A program made the position numbers and the translations under genes. Shown here piece by piece: positions 1-7,259 of a DNA stretch of 15,025 bases. The notes beneath the pieces are model-generated. The model was given only the letters and a program-made list of their open reading frames with translations. It did not search any database and was not told the DNA's origin. Each line of letters begins with the position of its first letter. The first letter of the stretch is position 1. Source of the DNA: Neisseriales bacterium (GTDB taxonomy: Bacteria; Pseudomonadota; Gammaproteobacteria; Burkholderiales; UBA11063); the NCBI GenBank assembly GCA_008017145.1, contig SSGY01000147.1, positions 1 to 15,025 of the forward strand. Direction: 5' to 3'.

Positions 1-1246
1 CTGCAATGGCCCATCCCATATGACCATTGTTCACTGAGCTATAATATCTTGAGCTGTGAGCAAGGCGAAGTATTTGTGCACAGTATAGGCGATGTAAGCC
101 AGAGTCGGTGACAAAGCTAGTATTTTTACTATAGAAGCTATTTACAGTATGTAACACATCATCAACGTATAATCTACTGTCTTCATGAGGTGTTGCAATA
201 ATGGCAGGTGTTTGTAAATTATCAATATATTTCTTACGGGTATTGAGCGAAGCTAATAAATCTTGCTCCAATTCACAAGTACTTAACAATTCATTAAATA
301 AAATGTTGATATTGCTGATATAGCCATCACTCATTAGATAATGATCGCGGCTATTGTGATTTATTTCATCATCAATATGAATTATTCGTTGCGTAAAACT
401 GCTCCATTGATAGGTGTTACGTTCATTTATATCCATACCAATAGTAATAATATATTCAGGAGTGGTAGTTGTCATAAACTCAAACACTCGTGGCGACATA
501 CCAAAACCAAAAACCCCAAGATAATTATCTTGCCATTCATCTATTATTCCTTTTGCACACAAGGTAGCGGCAGAGATAATAAAATATTTCTCACAAAATT
601 GGTTTATTGCGACCTTAGCATCATTGGCACGATTGCCAACAACTAGTAGAATACTATATTTCTGCAGAGTATCAATAATGTGTTTCAGCGCATCTTGATT
701 GAGTAGACTATGGTTTACATTTTTAACCTTAGGTAGCTCACTCACCTTACTAGTTTGAACATCAATAGGTATATTCATCAAAACAGGCATTGATTTGTGT
801 TTGAGATTAAACATTGAGTTACTATAGTGATTCATATGATCGCTGGTATTCATCAAGCATGAATATGAAGTGAGAGCAGATGAAATATTGTGATTATTTA
901 ACTGATGAACGCTACTGTCTTGAAAAATATTCCTACCACCATGAAAAGTTTCAGCGGTACCAACTATGAATAATACTTTTGTATTGTCATAGTAAGCATT
1001 GGTTATTGATGGAAAGATATTGCTAAAGCCTACACCAGCAACTATTATTGCCACTCCGTATTTATTGCTTGCTTTAGCATACCCTTCTGCCATGAAACCA
1101 GCGCCAGTCTCGCTTGCACAAATTATATCTTGTAGTGGCGATTGACTTACGCTTCTGAGGAATGGAAAAACTGTTCGACCTGGTACGGAAAAAATATGTC
1201 CTACGTCACGAGCTAAGGAGTTTATTAATTGATCTGCAAAAGTCAT
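1..1246 (-). CDS. Acetolactate synthase-like ThDP-dependent enzyme, 3' end outside window
   Basis: The frame is open from the ATG at 1246 to the left edge (415 residues) with no stop, so the gene is partial. Fold order fits a thiamine-diphosphate decarboxylase/ligase. An N-terminal Pyr domain carries the expected catalytic glutamate in ASETGAGFMAEGYAK (E46) and a GVGFSN..NAYYD stretch. A central domain (about 195-290) has LLVVGNRA, TLCAKG and IITIGMDINER. The PP domain starts with TDSG (380-383) and reaches NNGHMGWAIA (406-415), the metal/diphosphate-binding region. Family members usually have about 550 residues, so roughly a quarter is missing. The start lies 8 bases after the upstream oxygenase stop, and an AGGAA site overlaps that stop, implying translational coupling. 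Substrate is unknown: a 2-oxo acid is decarboxylated or carboligated in the family. GDG is replaced by DSG. Authentic IlvB seems unlikely given the divergence and the PhyH partner. Confidence 0.85.
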   Translation of the reverse strand, partial: MTFADQLINSLARDVGHIFSVPGRTVFPFLRSVSQSPLQDIICASETGAGFMAEGYAKASNKYGVAIIVAGVGFSNIFPSITNAYYDNTKVLFIVGTAETFHGGRNIFQDSSVHQLNNHNISSALTSYSCLMNTSDHMNHYSNSMFNLKHKSMPVLMNIPIDVQTSKVSELPKVKNVNHSLLNQDALKHIIDTLQKYSILLVVGNRANDAKVAINQFCEKYFIISAATLCAKGIIDEWQDNYLGVFGFGMSPRVFEFMTTTTPEYIITIGMDINERNTYQWSSFTQRIIHIDDEINHNSRDHYLMSDGYISNINILFNELLSTCELEQDLLASLNTRKKYIDNLQTPAIIATPHEDSRLYVDDVLHTVNSFYSKNTSFVTDSGLHRLYCAQILRLAHSSRYYSSVNNGHMGWAIA

Positions 1247-1254
1247 GATTGTTC

Positions 1255-2031
1255 CTAGAAATTATAAGTTAGCATATTAAGTTGATTTTTTTCTATAACA
1301 TCAAGGTGTGATTTACTAAAAGAGCTGGGATAATTTAATTTTAAGATAGAATTAAGATAATTAATTTCTCTCGTGCTGTTTATGTCTATGACGTGTTGCC
1401 TACGAGACATAATGCGATCTTTCAAATAGCGTAGAAAGTGATTAGAAAACCTTCTGTTACGTGAAACTGTCCATTGGATAGCTAGTTTAGGTATTTGTAA
1501 CGACACATGAGTCTGCTCTCGGCTTTTGTGCCATATTCGACTGTCCCATAAGACTAAACTACCAGCCTTTGAGGCCATCATCTGTGAAGATAAAAAGTTA
1601 ATTTCATCCTTAGACTTATTGTGATGACTACCCACAATTACATCTAGTCCGCCGCCGTTATCTAAAGTATTGTCTTGTAGATAAACTGATGCTTGAACCA
1701 TATTTGCCGCTGTTGACTCAAGTTTTTCTTTATCTGTGAGATATGGAGTATCATTATGCCATGGTATGTACAAATTCTTACGAAGAGTAAAGTCTGGATA
1801 TAGACAAAAATTCTCACCCATAATCTCAGACATGGCAATTACTAGACGATCAGAAAAAATAATCCCGGAAAGCTCACTATCACTAAGAAACTCCTCACAA
1901 GTTAATGTGGCATCATTTGTGAAATATTGCAAATATTTTTTGCGTAAGTCATGAATTAGCTTATTTGGTATTACATCATCAATAATACAATATCCTTTAA
2001 GCAACAAATCATTTTTTGCTGACTCAAACAT
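1255..2031 (-). CDS. Phytanoyl-CoA dioxygenase (PhyH) family Fe(II)/2-oxoglutarate oxygenase
   Basis: The 258-residue protein has the PhyH layout. The proximal metal pair is in IPWHNDTPYLTD (H92, D94), followed by the core strand NGGGLDVIVGSHH (125-137) and the distal histidine in LWDSRIWHKS (H168). Such enzymes use Fe(II), O2 and 2-oxoglutarate to hydroxylate small molecules. The arginine that in classical PhyH lies about 11 residues after the distal histidine is not at that spacing here; R171 or R191 may bind the cosubstrate instead. The start is backed by an AAGGA site just upstream. It is the first gene of an operon with the ThDP enzyme, 8 bases apart, and is divergent from a PAS/LuxR regulator 157 bases away. 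PhyH oxygenases are common tailoring enzymes in metabolite clusters, including phosphonate ones. The substrate cannot be inferred. Confidence 0.85.
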   Translation of the reverse strand: MFESAKNDLLLKGYCIIDDVIPNKLIHDLRKKYLQYFTNDATLTCEEFLSDSELSGIIFSDRLVIAMSEIMGENFCLYPDFTLRKNLYIPWHNDTPYLTDKEKLESTAANMVQASVYLQDNTLDNGGGLDVIVGSHHNKSKDEINFLSSQMMASKAGSLVLWDSRIWHKSREQTHVSLQIPKLAIQWTVSRNRRFSNHFLRYLKDRIMSRRQHVIDINSTREINYLNSILKLNYPSSFSKSHLDVIEKNQLNMLTYNF

Positions 2032-2084
2032 AATTAATTCCTTATAGATTGATTACAGCACTAATTATATTCATAATAACAAAT

Positions 2085-2115
2085 AATTACACCTATGTAG
2101 AATATGGTTGTAATT
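2085..2115. promoter_or_regulatory. Imperfect palindrome in the divergent promoter region, candidate operator
   Basis: AATTACA at 2085-2091 is mirrored by TGTAATT at 2109-2115, a perfect 7-base inverted repeat centred on position 2100. Inner arms also match if single-base gaps are allowed (CC.TAT against ATA.GG). The site lies between the divergent oxygenase operon and the PAS/LuxR regulator, where a dimeric LuxR-type protein would bind to control both. That assignment is inference; the DNA is AT-rich, so a chance palindrome is possible. Confidence 0.35.
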
Positions 2116-2188
2116 TATAAAAAACTATACTTATCTCATTGATTTAAGCTACAATACAGTTGTTGTTTATTGCAAAAGTGTATTAACC

Positions 2189-2860
2189 ATGTTTGATCGT
2201 AGTGTTCTCAGTCTTGTTGACAATTTGATAATGACCTCTAGCGATGCTGTCCATCTCAAAGATGCCAAATCGGGTAAATATTTGGCATCAAATGATCACA
2301 ATCTATCGATATTCGATTTAAAAGAAAACGATTTCGTGAATCGCACAATATGGGATATTAATGATACTATGATCCAATACTGGATAGATAATGCCACTCA
2401 GATGGATGCATATGAAGAGCAAGTAAGATTGACAGGGAGAGCAGTAGTAGATAACTCTAGAGTTTGGTTAAACTCTAAAGGCTATGTATGGCGGCATACA
2501 ATGAACAAGATGCCAGTAATGAATTTGTCAAATAATGTAAGTGCGATACTAAGTATTGGGAGAGATCTTACACGAGAACTCAGCCTTAAAGAATTATATG
2601 GTTATTATCGCCATTTTTATAAAAATAAGCGTACCGCGATAACTAAGTTTCTTGAGCATACTGGTATAATTCAATTTTTTAATGAGTTACCGACGCCAAC
2701 TGAGCTGATGGTTCTTATCACTCGAGCTAATTTTATTCGAAATAAAGAAGTTGCGATGCATCTAGAATATTCTAAATCAACCGTGGAATCATATATCAAT
2801 CAGATTATACAAAAAGTTAAAGATTTTGATAATGTTTTGGCAGCTTTACGTGCTTGGTAA
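2189..2860 (+). CDS. PAS-domain LuxR-type transcriptional regulator
   Basis: The protein has 223 residues. An N-terminal PAS-like sensor (about 8-130) shows VHLKDAKSGKYLASN, then IGRDLTRE as the closing strand and exit helix. A short linker with a basic patch (YYRHFYKNKR) follows. The C-terminal helix-turn-helix (about 168-212), PTPTELMVLITRANFIRNKEVAMHLEYSKSTVES, has the LuxR/GerE pattern, with KEVA as the first helix and STVESYI in the recognition region. It probably binds DNA as a dimer in response to a small ligand or redox cue sensed by PAS; no ligand residues can be named. It stands alone and is divergent from the PhyH/ThDP operon, so local control of that operon is the simplest model. 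No convincing Shine-Dalgarno sequence precedes the ATG at 2189. Confidence 0.85.
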   Translation: MFDRSVLSLVDNLIMTSSDAVHLKDAKSGKYLASNDHNLSIFDLKENDFVNRTIWDINDTMIQYWIDNATQMDAYEEQVRLTGRAVVDNSRVWLNSKGYVWRHTMNKMPVMNLSNNVSAILSIGRDLTRELSLKELYGYYRHFYKNKRTAITKFLEHTGIIQFFNELPTPTELMVLITRANFIRNKEVAMHLEYSKSTVESYINQIIQKVKDFDNVLAALRAW

Positions 2861-3229
2861 TATAAGCAATATTAGGCATAATACTTAAGTGTGCTGCTGA
2901 TATTCAATAAGTCGTTGACAATTTATACTTTTAAATTATTCTAAAAATGGGAGTATTTTCCAATTAGATTTTTCCTATAGTAGAATATTTAACAATCTTG
3001 TTTTCAGAAGACTAAATTTGCACGTTTTTAGTAATTTAGTTTTGGTACTCTCAGCGATCTGCACATCATGAAAACAGGATTAATTACAATCAATATAAAC
3101 TCCAACACAATATTGTGTTCAGTGATTGATGGTGAAATAGTCGCTTATACATAAGTAAAACTCCAGAGAAAAACAATGCATTATATTGTAATATAGTCTT
3201 TTTAGAGAGACACTACCATGTCTTTTATA
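2861..3229. other. Intergenic region between convergent genes, with a weak hairpin and a short ORF
   Basis: This 369-base stretch separates the converging regulator and transporter genes. A perfect 8-base inverted repeat (ACTAAATT 3011-3018, AATTTAGT 3033-3040, 14-base loop) is followed by TTT. It could be a weak terminator, but it is all A/T apart from one pair. An ORF of 28 codons at 3068-3154 (+) has an N-terminus, LITININSNTILCSVIDGE, faintly like the start of acetate kinases (VLNCGSSSLKFAIID in E. coli). It might be a gene relic, but support is weak. No other gene was seen. Confidence 0.4.
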
Positions 3230-4108
3230 TCAACGGGAAGCTTTAATAAAAAAATGCTTAACTAAACCTTTAAAAACTGAGGCAAGAAATGCTACAAGAC
3301 CGCTAATTAATTGTGTAATGGTTATAATCTCATGGTTTAAAAAACCAAAAAATGAAGCAAAAGCTAGATCAAGATTCAAGATAAGAGCAGCATTAGTTGC
3401 TCCTACTCTTTGTTGATACCTCAATTGTATATAATATGCAAACGCTGTAGAAATAGCCCCTTGGAATAAAATAGCAAATATTGCTTGGGCATTATATTCA
3501 GAAGCTGCATTGACACTGTTGGTAAAAAGAAAACACAACAGAAAACAAGTACTCCAAAAAATACTTAAAAAAGTCATGAGGACCTTTTCAGCCTTTATAC
3601 TCTGCAGCATTTTCTGAGTAGTTACGATACTTAAAGCAATAGAGATTGATGAAACTAAACCAAATATATCACCAGAACCAATCCCCTGTAGATCTCCTTG
3701 GTAGTTTATTACTAAGCTGATAACTCCAATTATTACAGCAATTACTTCAATTAAATCAAACACCCAAATCTTTAACAAGTAAGCAAAAAATGGGACAAAG
3801 ATAATATTTAGTGTGACATAAAAAGCAATTTGGGTTGAATTAATCTGGGTTAATGCATATGCCTGACATAAAATATTAGAAGTATTACATAACGAAATAA
3901 TTATAGACCAAAGTATAACTTGCTTTGAAATTTTCTTTAAGTAACTAAATGCGAATGGTAATAAACACAGAAGTGCCACTAATTGTCGAAAAAAAGCAAA
4001 CTTTCCAGGATCAATATTTCGTACTGCATTGTGTGTTAATGTAAACCCTAATCCCCAAATAATAGGAATTAAATAGAAATACCAAACACTTTTATCTTCT
4101 GATTGCAT
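3230..4108 (-). CDS. EamA/DMT-family inner-membrane transporter, probable metabolite exporter
   Basis: The 292-residue, very hydrophobic protein has about ten membrane segments arranged as two EamA repeats. It opens with YFYLIPIIWGLGFTLTHNAV and an FAFFRQLVALLCLLPFAF segment typical of the first repeat. The second repeat starts near residue 148 (GDIFGLVSSISIALSIVTTQ) and contains FQGAISTAFAYYIQLRYQQRVGATNAALIL. DMT proteins often export amino acids or related metabolites with proton exchange. It is the last gene of a four-gene operon, 14 bases after the IPNS-like oxygenase, with a strong AAGGGGA ribosome site. Its position suggests it exports the product of the preceding enzymes, which is inference; drug export or uptake cannot be excluded. 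Confidence 0.85.
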   Translation of the reverse strand: MQSEDKSVWYFYLIPIIWGLGFTLTHNAVRNIDPGKFAFFRQLVALLCLLPFAFSYLKKISKQVILWSIIISLCNTSNILCQAYALTQINSTQIAFYVTLNIIFVPFFAYLLKIWVFDLIEVIAVIIGVISLVINYQGDLQGIGSGDIFGLVSSISIALSIVTTQKMLQSIKAEKVLMTFLSIFWSTCFLLCFLFTNSVNAASEYNAQAIFAILFQGAISTAFAYYIQLRYQQRVGATNAALILNLDLAFASFFGFLNHEIITITQLISGLVAFLASVFKGLVKHFFIKASR

Positions 4109-4122
4109 GTCTTATGTTCCCC

Positions 4123-5160
4123 TTAAATATTTTCAAAAAGACTATTATCTCTTAATTCAAAGTTGACTTTAATCTCATTGTTAGCTATTTTTTTTCTTAA
4201 GTACGGAAAGTCACGATATAATTGATTGACTAAGTGCTTCCCAACAACTAAATTTTTGGGAAGCAGGGTCCTTCTTTTTAATTCATCATTAACTTCTAAA
4301 TATTTTTCATGTATCGATAATTCTGTTTCAAAATCAAGATTCATAAAAAATGGAAAGCTAGTTCGATAAGTTCCATTATGTAGTACTCGGTGAGGAGTAG
4401 AACATATATACCCATTTGTTAAATAATGGATAATATCTCCGGGTAGTAGTATTAAAGAGTTTCTCATAACAGGAACATCACAGAACGCTTCACCATCAAA
4501 AAGTTGTAATCCAGGACTTGTTTGATACAATAAAGTAAAGCATTCGTAATCAGTGTGTGCTCCCATGGACATTCCAATTTTTTGATTTTTCATATCCGAG
4601 TTAATCAAATAATTTATTAGCCTTAATTGCGCGGGAGGAGAAGTTATGCATCTGTCAAAATAATTCGCTTCAATTCCCAGACCTTCAGCAAATATTGCTA
4701 AAAGAGCTTTACCTAATTTAAAAAGCTTGGAATAATATTCTAAACAAATTTTTTTGAATTCCTTTATTTCATTTGGCCATTGATTAACTCCTTTAAGGTT
4801 AAACTCTTCATCTGGAATATAGCCTTCAAGCTCATAAGATAAATCAAAAGCCTCATAAAGCCTACCTTCTTCATCAGAATATGAGCCTTTTTCTGTAACG
4901 GGGACGTATCCTCTATGGTTATAAGAATTTCCAATATAATAGCGCATTTTTTGAACTTGAGGTAATTCAAAAAATTTGTTTGCACAGAGTTCTAAATTTC
5001 TAAATAATTCAGCAGAAATTTCTATAGGTGTTTTATCCAAATTATACAGACAAATAAATTTATCTTTTTTAATTAACTCAACAAAATTTCTTGGTGCTAT
5101 TTTATTATCAAGTAATTCTCTGGCATCTATAAGAGGAAGAGCTTTTAACTGTTTAGACAT
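4123..5160 (-). CDS. Isopenicillin-N-synthase-fold Fe(II)/2-oxoglutarate oxygenase
   Basis: The 345-residue protein has an N-terminal DIOX_N-like domain (NHRGYVPVTEKGSY, about 81-94, then LYEAFDLSYEL) and a C-terminal double-stranded beta-helix. The metal triad is H202 and D204 in MGAHTDYECFTLLYQ plus H257 in STPHRV. R266 and S268 in YRTSFPFF form the RxS pair that binds 2-oxoglutarate, so a cosubstrate-dependent oxygenase is more likely than true IPNS. The ATG at 5160 is preferred: a GTG nine bases upstream is in frame, but it overlaps the AAAGGTG ribosome site, which sits about 8 bases from the ATG. It lies 44 bases after the clavaminate-synthase-like gene and 14 before the transporter. The family hydroxylates, desaturates or cyclises small molecules, or makes ethylene; the substrate here is unknown. 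Confidence 0.88.
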   Translation of the reverse strand: MSKQLKALPLIDARELLDNKIAPRNFVELIKKDKFICLYNLDKTPIEISAELFRNLELCANKFFELPQVQKMRYYIGNSYNHRGYVPVTEKGSYSDEEGRLYEAFDLSYELEGYIPDEEFNLKGVNQWPNEIKEFKKICLEYYSKLFKLGKALLAIFAEGLGIEANYFDRCITSPPAQLRLINYLINSDMKNQKIGMSMGAHTDYECFTLLYQTSPGLQLFDGEAFCDVPVMRNSLILLPGDIIHYLTNGYICSTPHRVLHNGTYRTSFPFFMNLDFETELSIHEKYLEVNDELKRRTLLPKNLVVGKHLVNQLYRDFPYLRKKIANNEIKVNFELRDNSLFENI

Positions 5161-5204
5161 ATTTTTCACCTTTGTATTCGCTACGGAATGTAATTTATTT
5201 TATT

Positions 5205-6203
5205 TTAATAAACTATATTACTATAATTTATGCCTGGTTTATATAACCAATCTAAAACCCTGCCATCATTATTCAATATTTTTTGGTTCAGAGTTAAATC
5301 TCTGACCACTAATAACCGTTGAAGCCATCTGTCACTCCCATCATAGCGTGCAATAAAAGGTGTTCTACCATGAACACTTCTATAATTATCATACACAATC
5401 ATTTCTCCAGGATTTAGTAAAATGCCCTTCATATGGTTATGTAATATCTTTCTAAGTTTATCCAAAGTATCTTGGGCTTCTTTATCAACTCCTATAATAT
5501 ATTCGTCATCCCAAAAAATCATCGGGTTATTTTCTGGACCAAAAATTAATGAAACAAGTGGACCAGTTCCTCTCTCTGCATCATAATTCCCAAAATTCCA
5601 ATCTACACTAGTTTTAAATCGTTTCGTTCTTAAGATTGAAATTTCTTCATTTGATAATAAATGTAATATACTAGGAACGTCTAAAGCTAATGTATGACCT
5701 TTTTTTTCTTGGTCTTGTCTTAAGCAATATAGCATTAGAAAATCGGGGCGAATTGGATGATAACCATTTTCAACATGTAAATCTAGTGTTATTTGTGAAC
5801 TATCTGATGCTATTTTATTTTCTTGCCCTTTACGAGGTCTAACATTCTGGTAAATCTCCCCATTCTTCTCTTGAGCGTAATCAATTGGATCGCCTAAAAT
5901 TTTTGCAACTACCGATAGCCAAAACTCACTATAAAAAGTTATTTTCTGTGATTTAATATCATCAGTACTTTCTAACGTAGGGATAACAACAGGATCCGTA
6001 TCCAAACCTTTCAAGACAATATGACCATTTAATTTACCTGACTTAAAATCTAAAAGTGGCTTCAATTCAGAATATGGAATTGAATATATTGCTTCCTCCG
6101 CATTAGATAAAAATTCTTCAGGTTTATAATATGGATTAATTGAAGTATTAATATATTTTTCAACATATTTAAACCAGTTACTTACATCTATATATTTACT
6201 CAT
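5205..6203 (-). CDS. Clavaminate synthase-like (TauD/TfdA superfamily) oxygenase
   Basis: The 332-residue protein carries an HxE facial triad: H143 and E145 in TLDLHVENGYHPIRPDF, and H278 in YDNYRSVHGRTPF. R296 in DGSDRWLQRLLVVRD is placed to bind 2-oxoglutarate. The HxE form, the LYCLRQD strand and the spacing closely follow clavaminate synthase (H144, E146, H279, R297) and relatives such as VioC and AsnO, which hydroxylate arginine or asparagine at the beta carbon. A free or carrier-bound amino acid, or a derivative, is therefore the first guess for substrate. The length is close to the family's usual 320-360. It is gene two of the operon, 16 bases after the SDR stop, with an AAAGGA site overlapping that stop. 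The clavaminate name implies fold and chemistry only, not beta-lactam synthesis. Confidence 0.88.
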   Translation of the reverse strand: MSKYIDVSNWFKYVEKYINTSINPYYKPEEFLSNAEEAIYSIPYSELKPLLDFKSGKLNGHIVLKGLDTDPVVIPTLESTDDIKSQKITFYSEFWLSVVAKILGDPIDYAQEKNGEIYQNVRPRKGQENKIASDSSQITLDLHVENGYHPIRPDFLMLYCLRQDQEKKGHTLALDVPSILHLLSNEEISILRTKRFKTSVDWNFGNYDAERGTGPLVSLIFGPENNPMIFWDDEYIIGVDKEAQDTLDKLRKILHNHMKGILLNPGEMIVYDNYRSVHGRTPFIARYDGSDRWLQRLLVVRDLTLNQKILNNDGRVLDWLYKPGINYSNIVY

Positions 6204-6219
6204 CTCAATCTAGTCCTTT

Positions 6220-6954
6220 TTATAAAATTGCTCGACACATTTCACCACCATCTATTAAATAGTAATGACCCGTAATAAAACTTGCTTGTTCAGAAGACAA
6301 AAAATAAGCAAAATTGGATATTTCCTCTGGAGAAGAATGCCTTCTCAGTAGGATGTTTTGATTAACCTGTTCAATCATCTCTGGAGAATATTCTGCTTCT
6401 TGCATAGGTGTCAATACGGCACCTGGGCATAAAGCATTAACTCGGATTTTTCTTTCCGATAACTCAACAGCCATTGTCTTGGTCAGTGCTATGATTCCAG
6501 CCTTTGAAGCATTGTAATCTGCATAGTGTGGAAACGCCGCAAGTGCGTTTATTGAAGACATATTAAGAATACACCCACCATCTTTAATAAGTCTAGTTCC
6601 GAGTTTCGACACATAGAAAACACTATTTAAATTAACATTTATAACTTTTTGCCAGAGTTCAGGAGTTATCTCCATAAAAGAACCGTGTCGAATACTTATT
6701 CCTGCATTATTAATTAAAATATCAAAGTCCTCCCATATTTCTTTTATTTGAATAAAAGTTTTTTCTAAATCAGAAAAGTTACTCACGTCAGTCTTGAAAA
6801 TATTTACTAAGCCTTTAAACTTTTCTCCCCAATCTAAAATTGGATCAGGATTTATATCTAATATAATTACTTGATGCTCATTGTTTAAGAAAAGTTCTGC
6901 TATTGATTTTCCTATTCCAGATGCGCCACCTGTGACAATTACCTTTTTTTGCAT
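6220..6954 (-). CDS. Short-chain dehydrogenase/reductase (classical SDR)
   Basis: The 244-residue protein has all classical SDR marks. The cofactor-binding loop is TGGASGIG (8-15), with an acidic D33 at the end of the second strand (ILDINP) pointing to NAD(H) over NADP(H). NNAG is at 82-85, the catalytic serine is in NMSS (133/134) and Y147xxxK151 is in DYNASKAG. CPGAVLTPM (176-184) is the usual PG loop after the sixth strand. It should interconvert an alcohol and a ketone. As first gene of the operon before two oxygenases and an exporter, it may oxidise a hydroxyl they install, or act on a precursor; the order of steps is not visible. The ATG is preceded by a weak GGA site. Confidence 0.9.
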   Translation of the reverse strand: MQKKVIVTGGASGIGKSIAELFLNNEHQVIILDINPDPILDWGEKFKGLVNIFKTDVSNFSDLEKTFIQIKEIWEDFDILINNAGISIRHGSFMEITPELWQKVINVNLNSVFYVSKLGTRLIKDGGCILNMSSINALAAFPHYADYNASKAGIIALTKTMAVELSERKIRVNALCPGAVLTPMQEAEYSPEMIEQVNQNILLRRHSSPEEISNFAYFLSSEQASFITGHYYLIDGGEMCRAIL

Positions 6955-7032
6955 AACACATCCAATTCACTGAAAATAAATGATTACAATAATTAGCTTT
7001 CCACACAGAGCATTTTATAGCATCAGATTAAT

Positions 7033-7063
7033 AAAAACACCCAAGTAATACATGGGTGTTTTT
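7033..7063. terminator. Perfect 11-bp hairpin, rho-independent terminator (bidirectional form)
   Basis: AAAAACACCCA at 7033-7043 pairs perfectly with TGGGTGTTTTT at 7053-7063 around a 9-base loop. Each strand ends in five T, so it can terminate either way. It is odd because it sits between two divergent genes, where no known transcript ends. It may be left from a plus-strand gene once to its left, insulate dgt, or attenuate the SDR operon from its leader. Confidence 0.7.
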
Positions 7064-7208
7064 CACGGATTGAATAACGTATAATTAACGGTTTTGATAA
7101 AGTATAAGATAACATTAGTACTAGCGCAAGATTACTCTTAACGATAAATAAATGTGTTACAAATACCATAGTAAGATTTGGTATATACGACACACCGTGA
7201 ATTAACCC

Positions 7209-7238
7209 TTGTAGATTACATCAACTGTCTTGTATAAT
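7209..7238 (+). promoter_or_regulatory. Sigma70-like promoter of the dGTPase gene
   Basis: TTGTAG (7209-7214) and a perfect TATAAT (7233-7238) are separated by 18 bases. They lie 21 bases before the start codon, with an AAAGG ribosome site between. Confidence 0.6.
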
Positions 7239-7259
7239 AAAATTTATAAAAGGTAAACC

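Larger units (their letters stand above)
6955..7259. other. Divergent intergenic region between the SDR operon and dgt
   Basis: The 305 bases hold no recognisable gene. They contain a perfect terminator-like hairpin (7033-7063) and a good sigma70-like promoter for the dGTPase (7209-7238). They must also carry the minus-strand promoter of the SDR operon, for which I see no clear consensus. A short plus-strand ORF from 6980 runs into the hairpin and has no recognisable content. Confidence 0.5.

Noticed and set aside
341..646. A 101-codon plus-strand ORF in the first kilobase.
   Set aside because: It lies opposite the ThDP enzyme frame, which is open over the whole stretch and has clear family motifs; the plus-strand product shows no domain.
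3218..3265. A 15-codon plus-strand ORF (starting MSFISTGSF) as the start of a gene broken by insertion of the oxygenase operon.
   Set aside because: Too short, overlapping the transporter's 3' end, with a poor ribosome site and no family match.
4976..5305. A 109-codon plus-strand ORF crossing two gene ends.
   Set aside because: It runs antisense over the ends of two well-supported oxygenase genes and has no recognisable content.
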